A stretch of DNA of 21,115 nt from Isoetes engelmannii (taxonomy: Eukaryota > Streptophyta > Lycopodiopsida > Isoetales > Isoetaceae), in contig JAANSK020273046.1 in the NCBI GenBank assembly GCA_011763485.2, positions 1-21,115 of the forward strand, given 5' to 3'. A model generated the notes under the pieces. It did no database searches and was not told the DNA's origin. It saw only the letters and a list, made by a program, of their open reading frames with translations. Positions within the stretch are counted from its first letter, which is position 1. The number at the start of each line of letters is the position of its first letter. The position numbers were made by a program, and so were the translations under genes. Positions 17,324-21,115 of this stretch are shown here, in pieces.

Positions 17324-17824
17324 ATGGCAATTACTTATGCAGGAGGTCATAAGATTTGGTGCTTGTGTTTAGCATCCATGTTGATGAAGCATCTTATTTT
17401 TGCAATGGCTATAGGAGTTGCAAATCGTCGCCTTTTATTACTACCCAGATTTCGTATCCTTCCTTACAAGCACATCATATCTCAAAAACCTAAACCAATA
17501 TTCATAAAACCACTTTTCCCTAAACCTGTATTTCATCTGCCAATCTTTGGCCCAAAACCCATTTTTTCATTCCCCAAGCCAGTTTATAATTCACCACTCC
17601 CATCTCCTTTACCTTCGCCAATACTAGCACCTATAATCAGTGCCCCAAGCTATGTGCCTTCATGTCCATGTTCAATTCCACATGCCCCTTCACCCTCTCT
17701 TTCTCTTTCACAGAAAAATCATCCATCACCATCGAGAGTACCTAAGAAGTCAGCACCACATCGGCCATCATCGCAGATACATGGCAATAGTGATCACCAT
17801 CACCATCATGGTCACCATGGTTGA
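17324..17824 (+). CDS. secreted proline-rich protein with His-rich C terminus
   Basis: Intact 166-residue frame, probably a cell-wall proline-rich or AGP-like protein. The start has good context (AAGAAATGGC). Residues about 10-34 (IWCLCLASMLMKHLIFAMAIGVA) form a signal-peptide-like hydrophobic segment. Residues 55-88 are imperfect repeats of F/Y-x-KP and P-K-P (KPKPIFIKPLFPKPVF, FGPKPIFSFPKPVY); 90-125 are Pro/Ser-rich (SPLPSPLPSPILAP), then basic Ser/Pro sequence, ending in DHHHHHGHHG, which could bind metal ions. An AATAAG at 17897-17902 could be the poly(A) signal, and no intron is needed. The overlapping frame 17640-17852 is a shadow. Role inferred from composition only; no named family domain is seen. 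Confidence 0.6.
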   Translation: MAITYAGGHKIWCLCLASMLMKHLIFAMAIGVANRRLLLLPRFRILPYKHIISQKPKPIFIKPLFPKPVFHLPIFGPKPIFSFPKPVYNSPLPSPLPSPILAPIISAPSYVPSCPCSIPHAPSPSLSLSQKNHPSPSRVPKKSAPHRPSSQIHGNSDHHHHHGHHG

Positions 17825-18779
17825 CTTTGCAATGTGTCTATGTTGCTTATAGGTGCCATTAATGTAGCATTTTGCTTTGTTACCATGATGAACTCAAATA
17901 AGAGTAGAAATATGTAGTTTTTAAGCATAGTTTGCTAGATATTATGCATGGAAAATGTGCACCTAGAAAGATGATTCAAATTAGGATTAGATTATCCTTT
18001 ATTGTGTGATTTGCTAAGAAAAGTATATATAGTTTCGAAAAACAGTTTCAAGTGGAAACTCATTCTATAATATATGAGCATGCTGAAGGATATGTTTTTA
18101 TCATAATAGTAAATAGGATGTTAATTAAATTAATACTTGTGTTTTAGAAGATTATTCTATTTGAATTCAATTAGTGATATTTGGTAAGCTAGACAACTTC
18201 ACAAATGGCATGCTTCAATAGAGATTCTTAAAGAGAACATCCTTAATGAATGTTGATACAATTGAAGCTTGAAGGAACTCCCCCTCCTTGAGCAATTTCT
18301 TCTATACTATGATAGGTATCTCCTTGATCAAATACATTTGAGGTTTGGATCTCTATACCATGAGGTCATGCTTAATTTATGCAGTCCATTTCTTATTATT
18401 AAGCTTTTCCTTCAAAAACCTTCAGGTAGGGATTTTTAATTCCTGATGGTAATGGATGTATTGTTCTATTGTGTTGGGTCTCATCGGATAGTTTAATCGC
18501 GAGATAAGCTCAACCTTTAATACATGATTGATGGAGTCTTTCCAAATCTAAAATCCCTTAAAGAGATCAACTGTGTTCAACGGACTTGTCCCAACATGAC
18601 TTGACATTTTATATTTCTGCATTATCTTGCTCTAAAACTAACTGTAGCACTGATAACTCATATTTGAACACAAATCCTCTGGAAACACAATCTCTAATAC
18701 AAGATTAAACTATCCCAAATCGATCGAATCCTCCTGTACTTGTATCTCTGGCAGTCCCAAACAAGGCTTTGCTCCAAAA
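17825..18779. other. AT-rich 3' region and spacer
   Basis: Contains the likely 3' UTR of the proline-rich gene. Further right no gene is visible. Sequence from about 18500 may be decayed upstream gag of the copia element, but I cannot follow a frame. Confidence 0.35.
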
Positions 18780-19553
18780 AAGAAGCCTAAACCGTGGATC
18801 CAGAAGTTGAGAATTGGACTATATTGCAAAGAAGATAAGCAGGTCTGAAGGATCTGCCAACTTGAATAGTAACAAGGAAATTCTCAGTATAGGAGAAGCC
18901 AGCTCTGCTAGGGCAGTGCAGAGTATGGGAGCAGGCAGGACTACTGCAAGTACAGGTCGAGGAGGAAAAAGACCCACTGGTGTTCATATTGCTCAAGAAA
19001 AAGAAGAAGATGTGAGGAATGTTGCAGATGAAAATGAGATAATAAGCTCTTTCTTGGTAGTAAGTGAATTTGTTAGAGCTAATATATCTTATGACACTTG
19101 TAGCTGATAGTGGAGCTCAAAGATCAGTATTCCAATCTTCTCAAGGACATCAAACAACCTCAAGGAATATCTAGGCTGGCAATGGAGACTTGCAATCGGT
19201 TCAAGGGAGTGGCATGCTGCAGTTAACAGACCTGCAAGAACATGTAGTAGATATAGAACATGTTTTGTGTGTTCCTAGCATCATTAAAAATCTAATTTTC
19301 ATCAGTCAGTTAGTGGATTTGGACTACTAAGTCAATTTTGACTCGAGAGCTTGTAAATGCTTTCATGGAAATGAATTGAAATTCTTGGCAAAGAGGTTTG
19401 GAATTTATTTGAGATTATACGTACTATTTGTGATAGCGTAAGTTTTGTCAACATCCCTGATATCGAGTTGTGGCATAATAGACTAGCTGTAAACGGGCTT
19501 GCCGGATTAACCCTCTAGGTAACCCGAGATACATCTGTCCTTGCATGACTTCA
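18780..19553 (+). mobile_element. Ty1/copia retrotransposon relic (gag-PR-pre-integrase)
   Basis: Plus strand. The frame at 18814-19107 is a gag C-terminal, Ser/Gly/Lys-rich stretch (PTGVHIAQEKEEDVRN, ISSFLVV). After a frameshift near 19096 the protease active site appears as LVADSGAQRS (ADSGA at about 19101-19115), then DLQEHVVDIEHVLCVPSI and KNLIFISQLVDLDY, TAA, VNFDSRACKCFHGNELKFLA, another frame slip, and SFVNIPDIELWHNRL, the start of the GAG-pre-integrase domain. No gag zinc knuckle is visible. Integrase core and RT are absent: the sequence is cut at 19553 by the LTR of another element. Several stops and indels make it non-functional. Confidence 0.75.
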
Positions 19554-19686
19554 TGTTAGATTGGGTATGCAGAAGTTGAATGATGCAATGCTACTGAATA
19601 AATCTTGGTAAAGAATTGAATCTTTAAATCTCAAGCAAATCCAATAAGCACTTAAGAGCACAACTCTCAACGAGCATACTATCATG

Positions 19687-19693
19687 CTATATA
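19687..19693 (-). promoter_or_regulatory. TATA box in the minus-strand LTR
   Basis: Minus strand TATATAG, within GTGTATATAGCATG, positioned for a U3 promoter with R-U5 of about 100 bases to the LTR end at 19554. Confidence 0.4.
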
Positions 19694-19772
19694 CACAGTG
19701 AGAATACTTTACATTCTAAGAATCCACAGTATCAAGTTTATTTAATAACCATATGCCTTGCTAAAAGATCAT

Positions 19773-19846
19773 ATATCTTTAACTCCACTTAGGCTCCCAC
19801 TGCACAATGATATCTTTAACTCCATTTAGGCTCCCACTGCACAATG
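19773..19846. repeat. 37-bp tandem duplication inside the LTR
   Basis: ATATCTTTAACTCCAYTTAG followed by GCTCCCACTGCACAATG is present twice head to tail (19773-19809 and 19810-19846) with a single C/T difference. A partly inverted echo, GGCTAAGTGGG, lies near 19882. Confidence 0.9.
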
Positions 19847-20680
19847 ATCCTTAAATGCTTAAGTTAAAGGCTAGTCTTAAAGGCTAAGTGGGGGTTTGAG
19901 GCATCCACAATGCCAAGTATAGACAATACGCTAATGCATAATAGAAACAACCACATGAATCATTCAGTCCTAGGTACCTCACCTGAGAGTCCCACTGTGC
20001 TACAATTCAAGAGTGCATTGCTAGAACATAATCCAAAAGAATGATTTAAACATAGCATCGCACACATAAATACTAGAGCATCACCAATGCACCCAATATG
20101 TTATACGACATTGTCACAACCATGTGAATCACCATAAGCATGCAGTGCCTACTCTGGTTCTATCAGGCCACCCGAGCTGATCATGCCCTGCAGCAAATAC
20201 GGGCGGGGTAAGCCTCATGTGTACACACCCTCCTAGCCTGCGTCCAGCGCTAGGGGACCACTTCAAGCCATGTAGCGCGACGAAGCACCTCGCCGGGGTG
20301 ACAACGCCCGATGTCAAGAACAAGAACAACCGTGAGTCCAAGCCATCGCAAATGGACCCCGGCCCCAGAGCTTACGCACGCATGCATCACCCAAGAACTT
20401 AGCACGTGTCCCACATGTCAGAGTTCATACCAGCATATGATCCAAGAATCAAGAGACATAGTTCACATGCATTCCCCATGCATTTACCAGAAACACCATA
20501 GAACAATGCCAACATTTGTTATGCTACCATGTAGAACATACCACATTCATGTCCTACCACAATAGGATGCCAGATACTCAACAAGAGCATGCCAACATAC
20601 ACCAACCATGACTACATTGTCATTCAAGCATAAAGCATCTCTAGATGTATTGACATACATGAACACATAGAAGTCTAACA

Positions 20681-20692
20681 TCCTTCCCCCCC
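20681..20692 (-). other. polypurine tract next to the 3' LTR
   Basis: Minus strand GGGGGGGAAGGA immediately before TGTTAG. It primes plus-strand DNA synthesis in LTR retrotransposons. A 12-base string CCCCCATAAGGG that overlaps it (20688-20699) recurs at 20800-20811, which could be a second, internal tract. Confidence 0.6.
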
Positions 20693-21080
20693 ATAAGGGA
20701 AGCTTATTCTAAGGTGTCATGAGAACCCACATTACCATTATACTGCTGCGTGGACATACAATCACCTATGAGCTAAGGTAAATTCCCAGGACCATTTCTC
20801 CCCCATAAGGGCACTACTTGACTAAATAATTTAGTAAGACCATTAGCTACGTTAATTTCTCATTCCATAGAAATACCCATTCCTTAGCTTATGTATTATT
20901 ATTATCCCCTTGGTCTCTACGCCGTGACCATGCACAGAAGCCCCCATAAACTTCTCAAGTCCTCCTTCTCAAGGAGAAGAGGCTTCCACATTAATCTGAT
21001 AATTCTATTGGTTATATAAAATGTCCTTTCCATATATATTGGTGTTGGGTTTTGGCTTTTGGTTGTTCTCTGCATGTACC
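20693..21080 (-). mobile_element. internal 3' region of the minus-strand LTR element
   Basis: On the minus strand this precedes the polypurine tract, so it should be the 3' non-coding end of the internal region. No coding frame is recognisable. The minus strand has a purine-rich GAGAAGGAGGACTTGAGAAG at about 20956-20975. The body of the element lies beyond the window, so its superfamily is unknown. Confidence 0.45.
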
Positions 21081-21115
21081 GTCTCATAGGCCTTTGGCCT
21101 CCGTGGACGTTAAAA
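21081..21115 (+). mobile_element. 3'-terminal tail of a short retroelement at the window edge
   Basis: GTCTCATAGGCCTTTGGCC then TCCGTGGACGTTAAAA, with the A tail cut by the window end. AGGCCTTTGGCCT folds into a short hairpin. It is the plus-strand counterpart of the copy at 1076-1114 and lies inside the minus-strand LTR element, so it is probably a nested insertion. Confidence 0.5.

Larger units (their letters stand above)
19554..20680 (-). repeat. 3' LTR of a second LTR retrotransposon (minus strand)
   Basis: A 1,127-base block starts TGTTAGATTG on the plus strand and ends AGTCTAACA, i.e. inverse ends TGTTAGA(T/C)T. On its right a minus-strand polypurine tract (20681-20692) directly abuts the end, as expected upstream of a 3' LTR, so the element reads right to left. 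A TATA box at 19687-19693 lies about 135 bases before the LTR 3' end. The 5 bases left of it (CTTCA, 19549-19553) would be one target duplication copy; the bases right of 20680 differ, so it is not a solo LTR. It interrupts the copia relic. Confidence 0.65.

Overview
This looks like nuclear DNA of a land plant with a large, repeat-rich genome. The evidence is one spliced plant-type lipid-transfer-protein gene, a decayed plant PPR gene, and decayed LINE, Ty3/gypsy and Ty1/copia elements in long AT-rich spacers. Transposon coding sequence is broken in every case. The style (scattered short genes, many old retroelements, DYW/PPR-like relic) suits a fern or similar non-flowering plant, but the sequence alone does not fix the species. 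I see no rRNA, CRISPR array or prokaryotic operon.

Layout, left to right. A two-exon gene for a secreted eight-cysteine (nsLTP/LTP_2-like) protein lies at 534-1234; its intron holds a 63-bp tandem repeat and the end of a small retroelement. A non-coding stretch follows. From 7815 down to about 3521 on the minus strand is a Ty3/gypsy element that reads LTR, gag with two CCHC knuckles, protease and reverse transcriptase, then stops before RNase H, integrase and the second LTR. A candidate SINE head lies at about 8243-8316 (minus) and a canonical minus-strand TATA box at 8876-8885, both in unassigned sequence.

At 10740-13241 (minus) is a 5'-truncated L1-type LINE with an exact 13-bp target-site duplication, a poly(A) tail and a broken ORF2. 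Next come a speculative small secreted-peptide ORF (13849-14142, minus), a decayed PPR relic (about 15301-15760, plus), a pentanucleotide microsatellite joined to a retroelement tail, an unidentified hydrophobic exon-like frame (16501-16800, minus) and an intact proline-rich, His-tailed secreted protein (17324-17824, plus).

The right end is nested retroelements. A Ty1/copia gag-pol relic (plus, about 18780-19553) is interrupted at 19554 by a 1,127-bp minus-strand LTR (19554-20680) with matching ends and a polypurine tract beside it. The body of that element runs off the window, and another copy of the short retroelement tail closes the sequence.

No shared pathway links the host genes. The two best (the lipid-transfer-like and the proline-rich protein) both look like secreted or cell-wall proteins. 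The most useful observations are the exact LINE insertion borders, the strand and borders of the right-hand LTR, the 3'-tail motif shared by four sites, and the small-peptide candidate.
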